From Betaproteobacteria bacterium (GTDB lineage: Bacteria; Pseudomonadota; Gammaproteobacteria; Burkholderiales; Rhodocyclaceae), in assembly GCA_012026885.1 (NCBI GenBank), contig VEPL01000025.1, forward strand, positions 124,001 to 188,000: a stretch of DNA of 64,000 nt. Reading direction: 5' to 3'. This document shows positions 51,082 to 59,048 of this stretch, one piece after another. The position numbers were made by a program, and so were the translations under genes. The notes beneath the pieces are model-generated. The model was not told the origin of the DNA. It was given only the letters and a program-made list of their open reading frames with translations, and searched no databases. The first letter of the stretch is position 1, and every line of letters starts with the position of its first letter.

Positions 51082-51166
51082 TGGTGCCGGGAAAGGGACT
51101 CGAACCCTTACACCTTTCGGCGGCGGATTTTGAATCCGCTGCGTCTACCGATTCCGCCACCCCGGC
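51082..51166 (-). tRNA. tRNA-Leu (CAA anticodon)
   Basis: Read on the minus strand from 51166, it has acceptor GCCGGGG pairing with TCCCGGC (one G-T), the D-arm segment GGTAGACGC, anticodon stem GCGGA/TCCGC with loop TTCAAAA (anticodon CAA), a variable arm CGCCGAAAGGTGT region expected of a class II leucine tRNA, and the T-arm GGGTTCGAGTCCC. CCA is encoded (51084-51082). It is 44 bases before queA, on the same strand. Confidence 0.93.
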
Positions 51167-51190
51167 AGGGGAGGCCGGATTATCCCCGAA

Positions 51191-51589
51191 TCACTTGCGC
51201 GGTTCAAGCGAACCGGAACAGGGAAAGGCGCGGCTCAGGGCGCCACCGACCAGCGAGGCGCTGGTCGCCCTGGTGTCGGGCGGCTGCCGGTCGAGATGGG
51301 CCATGACGGCGCGCACCAGGCGGCGCGTCGCATCCGGGCCATCCGGGGGGCAGATGGCGTTGAGCTTTACCCCGACCGAATCGGCGAGATATTCGCCGAC
51401 CGCAAAACCATCGACGAAACCCTGCACGTAACCAACGCAGCGGGCCGGTCCGGTCGGTCCCTCGGCGAGCGGCGAGTTGCCGGCATTGAAGAGATCATCT
51501 GCGGCGGTGCAGTCGCGGCGCAGTTCGGCAGCCGTGTAGGCGTGCGCCGGCAGCGCCAGGGTAGCGAAGGCGAGCAAGAGCCATTTCAT
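51191..51589 (-). CDS. Secreted Rap1a/Tai-like protein
   Basis: A 132-residue protein with a signal peptide (MKWLLLAFATLALPAHA). The mature part has CTAADDLFNAG, then CVGYVQGFVDGFAVGEY, CPPDG and a late Cys, the spacing of the Rap1a/Tai fold, in which two disulfides hold a helical core. In type VI systems these are immunity proteins, but many solitary homologues have no effector partner, and none is seen here. The ATG overlaps the stop of cobA (ATGA). Confidence 0.75.
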   Translation of the reverse strand: MKWLLLAFATLALPAHAYTAAELRRDCTAADDLFNAGNSPLAEGPTGPARCVGYVQGFVDGFAVGEYLADSVGVKLNAICPPDGPDATRRLVRAVMAHLDRQPPDTRATSASLVGGALSRAFPCSGSLEPRK

Positions 51590-52353
51590 CGATTTGTCTC
51601 GAACCAGTTGAGGTGCTTGTGGAGCCCGGTGACGCTGCCGACGACGATCAGCGCCGGCGGCTGGATGCCGGCTTCGGCAATGCGTGCGGGCAGCGTGCCG
51701 AGGTCGGCGAGCATGGTGCGCTGGTCGGCCAGGGTGCCGTTGCGCACCACGGCGGCCGGGGTCGCTGCAGGCAGGCCGTGGGCGACCATCTGCCGGCAGA
51801 TTTCGCCGGCGGCGCCGATGCCCATGTAGAAGACGACCGTCTGGCGCTGGCGGGCCAGTGCCGGCCAGTCGAGATTGACGGTGCCATCCTTGAGGTGGCC
51901 GGTGACGAAGGTGACGGCCTGGGCATGGTCGCGGTGGGTGAGCGGAAAGCCCGCGTAAGCCGCGCAGCCGGCCGCCGCCGTGACCCCGGGGACGACCTCG
52001 AACGGAATGCCCGAGGCCTGCAGGGTTTCCAGTTCCTCGCCGCCGCGCCCGAAGATGAACGGGTCGCCGCCCTTGAGGCGAACGACCGCGAGCCCTTCGC
52101 GCGCCAGATCGACGAGCAGGGTGTTGATCCTGTCCTGCGGCAGCGTGTGGCGGGACGATTCCTTGCCTGCGTAGATACGGCGGGCATCGGCCCGCGCCAG
52201 CGCCATGACCCCTTCCCCGACGAGGTGGTCGAAAACCAGCGCATCGGCGGCGCCGATCAGGCGGGCGGCCTTGATCGTCAGCAGGTCGGGATCGCCCGGG
52301 CCGGCTCCGACGAGCCAGACTTTTCCGGGGGGCAAGGGGGAGTGGATCATCAT
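51586..52353 (-). CDS. cobA: Uroporphyrinogen-III C-methyltransferase (SUMT; CobA/NirE)
   Basis: A 255-residue single-domain SUMT that makes precorrin-2 with two SAM. Markers are VWLVGAGPGDPDLLTIKA, RLKGGDPFIFGRGGEE, PGVTAAAGCAAYAG and ETVVFYMG-like VVFYMGIGAAGE. The chosen start is ATG 52353, with GGAAG just upstream. The gene is divergent from nirS, so it probably acts as NirE for haem d1, although a role in sirohaem cannot be excluded. Confidence 0.93.
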   Translation of the reverse strand: MMIHSPLPPGKVWLVGAGPGDPDLLTIKAARLIGAADALVFDHLVGEGVMALARADARRIYAGKESSRHTLPQDRINTLLVDLAREGLAVVRLKGGDPFIFGRGGEELETLQASGIPFEVVPGVTAAAGCAAYAGFPLTHRDHAQAVTFVTGHLKDGTVNLDWPALARQRQTVVFYMGIGAAGEICRQMVAHGLPAATPAAVVRNGTLADQRTMLADLGTLPARIAEAGIQPPALIVVGSVTGLHKHLNWFETNR

Positions 52354-52603
52354 CGACTTCCGGTCAGGGCCCCGCATGCTAATGCCGGTCGCCTGCCCTG
52401 CCAAGGGGGCCTGGTGCCGGAAGGTGCGAGATAGTCAAAAAGTGCTAGGCAGCTAGTTCGATGGAATTACAAGTGTCTGAATCTTAGAACGTTTGCATGG
52501 CCGAAAGATTGATTCAAGTTAAGGATGACGGCATGGCCGAAGTTCAATCTGCGCCCCATCGCGCTGTCATTGGCGCACTTTCGTTTCTTTACAGGAGAGG
52601 ACC
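52354..52603. promoter_or_regulatory. Divergent cobA/nirS control region
   Basis: A 250-base region without a gene. It contains an FNR/Dnr-like box (listed separately), a -10-like TTCAAT at 52543-52548, and an 11-base direct repeat GCATGGCCGAA at 52495-52505 and 52531-52541 that brackets the box. The nirS ribosome site AGGAGAGG precedes ATG 52604. Confidence 0.6.
52509..52522 (+). promoter_or_regulatory. FNR/Dnr-type binding site upstream of nirS
   Basis: TTGATTCAAGTTAA matches the FNR/Dnr/Nnr consensus TTGAT-N4-ATCAA in 8 of 10 half-site bases. Its centre is about 40 bases before the start predicted from TTCAAT (52543-52548), the class II position. This would give oxygen- or NO-controlled nir expression. 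Confidence 0.6.
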
Positions 52604-54289
52604 ATGAAGAAGAACGTGATGGGGGTATTGGCTTTGACCGCGCTGGCTGCCGCGATGGGTGGCGCCTTCGCCCAGGATGCCGCCAAGGCAGCACCGGAAT
52701 TGACCGCTGCCGAGAAGGAACAGGCCAAGAAAATCTACTTCGAGCGCTGTGCCGGCTGCCACGGCGTGCTGCGCAAGGGCGCCACCGGCAAGAACCTCGA
52801 GCCGCACTGGTCGAAGAAGGACAAAGATGGCAACGTCCAGGAGGGCGGCACCCTCAAGCTCGGCCAGAACCGCCTCGAGAAGATCATCGGCTACGGCACC
52901 GACGGCGGCATGGTCAACTTCGACGACATCCTGACCAAGGAAGAAATCGCGCTGATGGCCAAGTACATCCAGAACACGCCGGATGTCCCGCCCGAGTACA
53001 GCTTCAAGGACACGATGGATTCGTGGAAGGTGATTGTCCCGGTCGACCAGCGTCCGAAGAAGCAAATGAACAACTTCAACCTGAAGAACATGTTCTCGGT
53101 CACCCTACGCGATACCGGCGAAGTCGCCCTGATCGACGGCGACACCAAGGAAATCCGCAGCATCGTCAAGACCGGCTACGCGGTTCACATCTCGCGCCTG
53201 TCCAAATCCGGCCGCTATGTGTACGTGATCGGACGTGACGGCCGCCTCAGCCTGATCGACCTGTGGATGGAGAAGCCGGCGGTCGTCGCCGAAGTCAAGA
53301 TCGGCTTCGATGCGCGCTCGGTCGATACCTCCAAGTTCAAGGGCTACGACGACAAGTACGCCATCGCCGGCTCGTACTGGCCGCCCCAGTATGTGATCAT
53401 GGACGGCGACACGCTGAAGCCGCGCAAGGTCGTGTCGACCCGCGGCATGACGGTGGATGGCGAATACCATCCGGAACCGCGCGTCGCCTCCATCGTTTCG
53501 TCCGAGATCAAGCCGGAGTGGGTGGTGAACATCAAGGAAACCGGACAGATCATCCTGGTCGACTATTCCGACATCGAGAACCTGAAGACCACCACCATCG
53601 CGTCCGCCAAGTTCCTCCACGACGGCGGCTGGGATGCATCCAAGCGCTACTTCCTGGTGGCGGCCAATGCCTCAAACAAGATCGCGGCGGTCGATACCAA
53701 GACGGGCAAGTTGGCAGCGCTGGTCGATGTCGCCAAGATCCCGCACCCGGGGCGCGGCGCCAACTTCGTCCATCCCAAGTTCGGCCCGGTCTGGGCGACC
53801 GGCCACCTTGGCGCGGATGTCGTTACGCTGATCTCGACGCCTTCCGACGACAAGAAGAACGCCAAGTACAAGGAGTACAACTGGAAGGTGGTCCAGGAGG
53901 TGAAGCACGTGCCGGGCAACCTGTTCGTCAAGACGCATCCGAAGTCCAAGAACCTGTGGGCCGACTCGCCGCAGAATCCGGACAAGGACCTCGCCGAGTC
54001 GGTCGCCGTCTGGGACATGGCCGACCTGTCGAAGCCGAAGGCGCTCCTGAACGTGGCCAAGGACTCCGGCCTGCCGCCGACCAAGGCGGTCAAGCGCGCA
54101 GTGCACCCGGAATATTCGGCTGACGGCAAGGAGGTCTGGATTTCGCTGTGGGGCGGCAAGACCGACCAGTCGGCCATCGTCGTCTATGACGACGCGACGC
54201 TGAAGGTCAAGAAGGTGATCACCGATCCGAAGATGATCACGCCGACCGGCAAGTTCAACGTCTATAACACCCAGCACGACATCTACTGA
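52604..54289 (+). CDS. nirS: Cytochrome cd1 nitrite reductase
   Basis: A 561-residue periplasmic enzyme that reduces nitrite to NO. A signal peptide ends near AFAQ (residue 24). The N-terminal cytochrome c domain has CAGCH (49-53). The d1 eight-blade propeller follows with GYAVHISRLSKSGRYVYV (probable d1 haem His), NFVHPKFGPVWATGH and VHPEYSADGKEVW, which carry the active-site histidines. Full length. It is the first gene of the nir operon and is divergent from cobA, which supplies precorrin-2 for haem d1. Confidence 0.97.
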   Translation: MKKNVMGVLALTALAAAMGGAFAQDAAKAAPELTAAEKEQAKKIYFERCAGCHGVLRKGATGKNLEPHWSKKDKDGNVQEGGTLKLGQNRLEKIIGYGTDGGMVNFDDILTKEEIALMAKYIQNTPDVPPEYSFKDTMDSWKVIVPVDQRPKKQMNNFNLKNMFSVTLRDTGEVALIDGDTKEIRSIVKTGYAVHISRLSKSGRYVYVIGRDGRLSLIDLWMEKPAVVAEVKIGFDARSVDTSKFKGYDDKYAIAGSYWPPQYVIMDGDTLKPRKVVSTRGMTVDGEYHPEPRVASIVSSEIKPEWVVNIKETGQIILVDYSDIENLKTTTIASAKFLHDGGWDASKRYFLVAANASNKIAAVDTKTGKLAALVDVAKIPHPGRGANFVHPKFGPVWATGHLGADVVTLISTPSDDKKNAKYKEYNWKVVQEVKHVPGNLFVKTHPKSKNLWADSPQNPDKDLAESVAVWDMADLSKPKALLNVAKDSGLPPTKAVKRAVHPEYSADGKEVWISLWGGKTDQSAIVVYDDATLKVKKVITDPKMITPTGKFNVYNTQHDIY

Positions 54290-54317
54290 TCAGTGCCGGA
54301 AGTCTTGATGTGACACA

Positions 54318-54347
54318 AGGATAGGGGGGCGCAAGCCCCTTTATCCT
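54318..54347 (+). terminator. Hairpin downstream of nirS
   Basis: AGGATAGGGGGG-CGCAAG-CCCCTTTATCCT forms a 12-bp stem (two G-T pairs). No T-run follows, so it is more likely a stabilising or attenuating hairpin giving more nirS message than that of later genes. A degenerate FNR-like sequence TTGATGTGACACAA precedes it (54305-54318). Confidence 0.55.
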
Positions 54348-54421
54348 GTCGGCGAGCTGAGCTGTATTAAAGCGCGTGACCACAGGGTCGCAACGACATC
54401 AATTTCGTGGGGAGCATTTCA

Positions 54422-55264
54422 ATGAAGCGGAACAGCATTGCACTCGCCGTGGCCGGCGCGGTTTTCGCACTGGGCGCCGGATCGGCGCTGGCGGCACCGG
54501 ACTGGAGCAAGGTGCCCAAGAAGGACCTGCACGTATTCCATGCCGGCGTGACGCCGATCGAATGGCTGCAGGGCAAAGGCGAGCACAGTGGCGCCGCCGG
54601 CCTGAAGAAGGGCGAGACCTGCGCCGGTTGCCACATCGAGGACGGCAAGCTGAGCCTCGACCTCAAGCGCCTGGCGAGCAAGGAACTCGAGCCGAAGGGG
54701 GCGCCCAAGACGATGACCTTCCCGGTCACCGTGCAGGCCGCCTACGACGCCAACAATCTTTACGTGCGGCTGACCTTCAAGGCACCGGCCGGCGGCGCCG
54801 ACCATTCCGACAAGGACAACGAGCTCAAGGCGACGGTCATGTTCCCCAATGACAAGGTGCCGCTCGGCGACCAGGCCGGCTGCTGGGCTGCCTGTCACAA
54901 GGATGCCCGCACCATGCCGGGCGCCTCCGAGAGCAAGACCAAGTACGCGACGCCGGGGGCGATGGACCTGATGCAATGGAAGAGCGGCGGTGGCGGCAAG
55001 GCGGTCGACGGCACGGTGACCGACAAGCGCGCCATGGACGGCGGCAAGGCCGGCGTGACCGCCGAGGGGGCCAAGTCCGGTGACATCTGGACGGTGACCT
55101 TCACGCGCAAGCTGGCCGGCGGCGTCAACCTGGTGGCAGGCAAGGCGGTACCGTTCGGGGTCGCGGTCCATGCCGACAACGCGGGCGGCCGCTTCCACCA
55201 TGTCTCCTTCGGGCAAACCATCGGCCTCGGCGTCGACGGCGACGTGAAGGCGGCCAAGCAATAG
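54422..55264 (+). CDS. Ethylbenzene-dehydrogenase-type haem-binding cytochrome of the nir operon
   Basis: A 280-residue periplasmic protein with a signal peptide ending near ALAAP (residue 25). It has a c-type haem motif CAGCH (67-71) after an N-terminal helix, and then an EB_dh-like beta-sandwich domain with FPVTVQAAYDANNLYVRLTF. A second motif, CWAACH (154-159), has three residues between the cysteines instead of two. The protein could pass electrons to NirS or bind a second haem. It starts 133 bases after nirS stop, with GGGGAG ahead of ATG 54422. Family assignment from memory; function not established. Confidence 0.75.
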   Translation: MKRNSIALAVAGAVFALGAGSALAAPDWSKVPKKDLHVFHAGVTPIEWLQGKGEHSGAAGLKKGETCAGCHIEDGKLSLDLKRLASKELEPKGAPKTMTFPVTVQAAYDANNLYVRLTFKAPAGGADHSDKDNELKATVMFPNDKVPLGDQAGCWAACHKDARTMPGASESKTKYATPGAMDLMQWKSGGGGKAVDGTVTDKRAMDGGKAGVTAEGAKSGDIWTVTFTRKLAGGVNLVAGKAVPFGVAVHADNAGGRFHHVSFGQTIGLGVDGDVKAAKQ

Positions 55265-55283
55265 GGGCAAGCGGAGCGAGGCG

Positions 55284-55616
55284 ATGCTACCCCTGCGCTC
55301 CATCCAGGCTTGGGCGCTGCTGCTGGCGGCGCTCATGCCGCTGCCCGCGCTGGCACAGAGCGTTGTCGAGGTGCGCATCGCCGGCTATCGCTACGATCCG
55401 GTCGAAGTGCGCATCAAGCCGGGCGACAGCGTGCGCTGGGTGAACGACGAGAAGCGCACCAGCCATTCGATCCTGTTTCCCGCCGAGGGCGGGCGCGAGT
55501 CGGAGCGCATCTTCCCCGGCGAGAGCTGGGAGCGCCGCTTCGATGCGCCGGGTCGCCACGTCTACCGTTGCGGTCCGCATCCGGAAATGACGGGGGTGGT
55601 CCTTGTCGGGGACTAG
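55284..55616 (+). CDS. Cupredoxin (plastocyanin-like) of the nir operon
   Basis: A 110-residue periplasmic copper protein. A signal peptide (residues 1-25) is followed by a small beta-barrel. The type 1 copper ligands are all present: His61 (TSHSIL), Cys96, His99 and Met102 (CGPHPEM). The likely role is electron donation to NirS or to another nir cytochrome. It lies 19 bases after the haem protein gene, and nirC begins inside it. Confidence 0.88.
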   Translation: MLPLRSIQAWALLLAALMPLPALAQSVVEVRIAGYRYDPVEVRIKPGDSVRWVNDEKRTSHSILFPAEGGRESERIFPGESWERRFDAPGRHVYRCGPHPEMTGVVLVGD

Positions 55617-55920
55617 GCTGGTTTTTGCCCTTTTCTGGCTGTCGACCGCAGCAGCGGCAACGCCGCCCGACGCGGTCCGCCAGCAGGAACTCGTGCGCCT
55701 CGTCCGCCAGGACTGCGGCTCGTGCCACGGGATGACGCTGCAAGGCGGCCTCGGACCGGCGCTGTTGCCGGCCGACCTGCGCGACAAGTCGCGCGACGGG
55801 CTGAAGGCGGCGATCTACGAAGGGCGCCCGGGCACGCCGATGCCGCCGTGGAAGCAATTCATGAGCGAGGCCGAGGCGGCCTGGATCGTCGATCAACTGA
55901 AGAGCGAGTTTCCCCGATGA
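55603..55920 (+). CDS. nirC: Cytochrome c55x NirC
   Basis: A 105-residue periplasmic monohaem cytochrome. A signal peptide (about residues 1-19) is followed by CGSCH (38-42) and the axial Met in TPMPPWKQFMSE. NirC-type proteins help mature NirS or feed electrons to it. The only usable start is TTG 55603, overlapping the cupredoxin gene by 14 bases. Its stop overlaps nirF (ATGA). Confidence 0.85.
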   Translation: MSGTRLVFALFWLSTAAAATPPDAVRQQELVRLVRQDCGSCHGMTLQGGLGPALLPADLRDKSRDGLKAAIYEGRPGTPMPPWKQFMSEAEAAWIVDQLKSEFPR

Positions 55921-57089
55921 AAACCTTGCGTGCCCTGACCCTGATTCTTGCGGCTGCCCTGCTCGCCGCCTGCGGCAGCACGCCGCTGCGCGGCACCGGC
56001 GATCTCGGCCTGGTCATCGAACGGGCCAGCGGGCATGTCACGCTGGTGGACACGACGGCACGCCAGGCCTATGCGCGCATCGGCGGCCTCGGCGACCTCT
56101 CGCACGCATCCGCCGTCTATTCGCGCGACGGCCGCTATGCCTTCGTCTTCGGCCGCGACGGCGGGTTGACCAAGATCGACCTGCTGGAGGCGCGGATCGT
56201 CAAACGTGTGATGCAGTCGGGCAACGCCATCGGCGGCTCGATCTCGCAGGACGGGCGTATCGTCGTCGCCCAGAACTACACGCCGGGCGGCATCAAGGCT
56301 TTCGATGCGGAGACCCTCGAGTTGCTGGCGGAGGTACCGGCCGAATACGCGCCGGGCAAGTTCTCCAAGGTGGTCGGCCTCGCCGATGCGCCGGGCAACA
56401 AGTTCGCCTATGCGCTGTTCGACGGCGGCGAGATCCGCGTCACCGACTTCAGCAACCCGCGCCAGCCGACGACGCAGCGCTTCCCGGCCGGCAACCAGCC
56501 CTATGACGGGCTGGTGACGCCGGACGGCCGTTACTTCCTGGCCGGCCTGTTCGGCGAGGATGGCGTGGCGCTGCTCGACCTCTGGCAGCCGGAGAAGGGC
56601 GCGCGCAAGATCCTCGAGAACTATGGGCGCGGCCAGGAAAAGCTGCCGGTGTTCAAGATGCCGCACCTGCGCGGCTGGTCGGTGGCGCAGGGCAAGGCCT
56701 ACCTGCCGGCGATCGGTCGCCACGAGGTGCTGGTCGTCGACGTCGCCACGTGGAAGGAAGTCGGCCGCATTCCGGTGCGCGGCCAGCCGGTCTTCGTCAT
56801 GGCGCGGCCGGACGGACACCAGGTCTGGGTCAATTTCGCCTTCCCCGACAACGGCAAGATGGACGTCATCGACACCCTGGCCGGCAAGGTCGTGCACGCC
56901 TTCGAGCCGGGCAAGGGCATCCTGCACATGGAGTTCGCGCCGCGCGGCGAGACGGTCTGGCTCTCGGCGCGTGACGACAACAAGGTGCTGATCTACGATA
57001 CGCAACGTTTCACCAAGCTGGGCGAGATCGCCGCCGACAACCCGTCCGGCATTTTCTTTACCGCACGCGCCGCGCGCATCGGTTTCTGA
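55917..57089 (+). CDS. nirF: Haem d1 biosynthesis lipoprotein NirF
   Basis: A 390-residue NirF, needed for late steps of haem d1 synthesis in the periplasm. The N-terminus is a lipoprotein signal with lipobox LLAAC (Cys19), so it is probably membrane-anchored. The rest is a propeller related to the d1 domain of NirS, with HASAVYSRDGRYAFVFGRDGG and PDGHQVWVNF repeats. Confidence 0.94.
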   Translation: MKTLRALTLILAAALLAACGSTPLRGTGDLGLVIERASGHVTLVDTTARQAYARIGGLGDLSHASAVYSRDGRYAFVFGRDGGLTKIDLLEARIVKRVMQSGNAIGGSISQDGRIVVAQNYTPGGIKAFDAETLELLAEVPAEYAPGKFSKVVGLADAPGNKFAYALFDGGEIRVTDFSNPRQPTTQRFPAGNQPYDGLVTPDGRYFLAGLFGEDGVALLDLWQPEKGARKILENYGRGQEKLPVFKMPHLRGWSVAQGKAYLPAIGRHEVLVVDVATWKEVGRIPVRGQPVFVMARPDGHQVWVNFAFPDNGKMDVIDTLAGKVVHAFEPGKGILHMEFAPRGETVWLSARDDNKVLIYDTQRFTKLGEIAADNPSGIFFTARAARIGF

Positions 57090-57096
57090 CCGGCCC

Positions 57097-58065
57097 ATGG
57101 ACGATACCCTCGAGTTCCGCCTGCTCAACGAATTCCAGCGCGACTTTCCGCTCTGCCCGGCGCCCTTCGCCGAACTTGCGGCGCGCCTGGGCGTCGCCGA
57201 GAAGGCCGTGCTCGGCAGCCTCGAGCGCCTGCGCCGCGAAGGCAAGATCTCGCGCGTCGGGGCGGTGTTCGCGCCCAAGCGCATCGGCGCCTCGACGCTG
57301 GCGGCAATGGCGGTGCCGCCGGAAAAGCTCGAGACCGTGGCGGCTGCGGTCAACCGCTTCGCCGAGGTCAATCACAACTACGAGCGCGAGCATCGCTACA
57401 ACCTCTGGTTCGTCGTCACGGCCGCCAGCGAGGGTCGGCTGCAGGCGACACTGGGCGCGATCGAACAGGCGGCCGGCTATCCGCTGCTCAACCTGCCGCT
57501 GCTGGAGGAATTCCACATCGACCTCGGCTTCAGCCTGGACGGCAAGCCGTCGCCGCGCACGGTGACGGCTTGCCCGGTGAGTCCCCGGCAACCCATCGGC
57601 GAACCGGAGCGCCGGCTCGTCTCGGTACTGCAGGAAGGATTGCCGCTCTTCATCCGCCCCTTCCAGGCGATCGCCGAGCGCATCGGCGCTTCCGAGAGCG
57701 AAGTCCTGGCGCGCATCGGGCGCTGGCTCGAGGACGGTGCGATCAAGCGCTTCGGCGTCGTCGTCCGCCACCGCGAACTGGGCTACACCGCCAATGCGAT
57801 GGTGGTCCACGACATCCCGGATGAGCGCGTCGCTGCGCTTGGTCGCGCGCTTGCGCTCGAACCGGCGGTGACGCTCTGCTACCGGCGGCCGCGCATTGGC
57901 GGCGAGTGGCCCTACAACCTGTTCTGCATGGTACACGGGCGGGCGCGCAGCGAGGTCGAGGCGGCCGTCGCGGCCCTGCGCGAGCAGCACGGGCTGGCCG
58001 GCTGCGCCCACGATGTCCTGTTTTCCACCACCCGCTTCAAGCAGAATGGCGCCCGCTATGCGTGA
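57097..58065 (+). CDS. nirDL: Sirohaem decarboxylase NirD-NirL fusion
   Basis: A 322-residue fusion of two Lrp/AsnC-like halves that removes acetate carboxyl groups from sirohaem. The N-half (about 1-150) has HNYEREHRYNLWFVV (NirD/AhbA signature). The C-half (about 165-322) has CYRRPRIGGEWPYNLFCMVHG (NirL/AhbB signature). These proteins are often mislabelled as transcription regulators. It overlaps nirG by 8 bases. Confidence 0.92.
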   Translation: MDDTLEFRLLNEFQRDFPLCPAPFAELAARLGVAEKAVLGSLERLRREGKISRVGAVFAPKRIGASTLAAMAVPPEKLETVAAAVNRFAEVNHNYEREHRYNLWFVVTAASEGRLQATLGAIEQAAGYPLLNLPLLEEFHIDLGFSLDGKPSPRTVTACPVSPRQPIGEPERRLVSVLQEGLPLFIRPFQAIAERIGASESEVLARIGRWLEDGAIKRFGVVVRHRELGYTANAMVVHDIPDERVAALGRALALEPAVTLCYRRPRIGGEWPYNLFCMVHGRARSEVEAAVAALREQHGLAGCAHDVLFSTTRFKQNGARYA

Positions 58066-58516
58066 ACTGGATGCGGTCGACCGCCGCATCGTCGCCGATT
58101 TGCAGGGCGGCTTCCCGCTCTCGGAGACGCCCTACGCCGACGCTGCAACTTCCCTGGGGATCGGCGAGGCGGACCTGCTGGCCCGCTTGCGCCGGTTGCT
58201 CGACGACGGCATCCTGACCCGCTTCGGGCCGCTTCTCCAGGTTGAGCGCATGGGCGGAGCCTTCGTGCTCGCCGCGCTGGCGGTCCCCGAGCCGCGTTAC
58301 GACACGGTTGCCACCCTGATTAATGCCCTGCCCGAAGTGGCCCACAACTACCGGCGCGAGCACGTGCTGAACATGTGGTTCGTGCTGGCCACCGAAACGC
58401 CGGCCGGCATCGGTGCGGCGATTGCCCGCATCGAAAGCGAGACCGGCCTCGCCGTGCATGCCTTCCCCAAGGAGCGCGAATACTTCGTCGAGATGAAGCT
58501 GGAGGCGCGCGCCTGA
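58058..58516 (+). CDS. nirG: Sirohaem decarboxylase subunit NirG
   Basis: A 152-residue Lrp-like protein with the AhbA-type motif HNYRREHVLNMWFVLA. It pairs with NirH to decarboxylate sirohaem. ATG 58058 is used (overlapping nirDL by 8 bases); ATG 58046 is an alternative. Its stop overlaps the nirH start (TGATG). Confidence 0.9.
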   Translation: MRELDAVDRRIVADLQGGFPLSETPYADAATSLGIGEADLLARLRRLLDDGILTRFGPLLQVERMGGAFVLAALAVPEPRYDTVATLINALPEVAHNYRREHVLNMWFVLATETPAGIGAAIARIESETGLAVHAFPKEREYFVEMKLEARA

Positions 58517-58983
58517 TGGATCCCGTCGACCGCGCCCTCATCGTCGCCACCCAGGGTGGCCTGCCGCTGGTACCGCGGCCGTACGATGCCGTCGGCGCAA
58601 GCATCGGCATCACTGGCGCCGAGGTTCGCCACCGACTCGCCGCACTGCTCACGGCCGGCATCGTTCGCCGCATCGGGGTCGTGCCAAACCATTACGCGAT
58701 CGGCTGGACGGCCAACGGCATGACCGTCTGGGATGTGGCAGACGAAGTCGTCGATGCCCTCGGTGGCGAAATCGGCGCCTTGCCCTTCGTGACCCATTGC
58801 TACCGGCGACCGCGCGCGCTGCCGGCGTGGCCGTACAACCTCTTTGCGATGGTTCACGGCGGTTCGCCGGACGAAGTGCGCGCCAAGGCCGAAATCATCG
58901 CCGGCCGGCTCGGGGCGCACTGCCGCGCCCGAGATATCCTTTTCTCGAGTCGCATCCTGAAGAAGGCCGGCCTGCGCATCTGA
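58516..58983 (+). CDS. nirH: Sirohaem decarboxylase subunit NirH
   Basis: A 155-residue Lrp-like protein with the AhbB-type motif CYRRPRALPAWPYNLFAMVHG. It is the last visible gene of the nir operon. nirJ and nirN are not found in this window; nirJ, which encodes the radical SAM step of haem d1 synthesis, must lie elsewhere. A short palindrome (59027-59042) follows. Confidence 0.9.
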   Translation: MDPVDRALIVATQGGLPLVPRPYDAVGASIGITGAEVRHRLAALLTAGIVRRIGVVPNHYAIGWTANGMTVWDVADEVVDALGGEIGALPFVTHCYRRPRALPAWPYNLFAMVHGGSPDEVRAKAEIIAGRLGAHCRARDILFSSRILKKAGLRI

Positions 58984-59026
58984 GGAGTGACCACGCTGCC
59001 CGCCGGGCGGCCGGCGAGCGCGTGTT

Positions 59027-59042
59027 TCGCAGGAGCCTGCGA
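59027..59042. terminator. Weak palindrome between convergent nirH and iron operon
   Basis: TCGCAG-GAGC-CTGCGA, a 6-bp stem with four-base loop, lies in the 65-base gap between nirH and the outer-membrane protein gene. It lacks a T-run, so terminator function is uncertain. Confidence 0.3.
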
Positions 59043-59048
59043 GCGATC

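Noticed and set aside
51191-51589. Type VI secretion immunity protein
   Set aside because: The fold looks Rap1a/Tai-like, but there is no effector or T6SS gene nearby and it is coupled to cobA.
57097-58983. Three Lrp/AsnC-type transcription regulators after nirF
   Set aside because: The paired HNY-x-REH and CYRRPR signatures and the nir context identify sirohaem decarboxylase subunits, not regulators.
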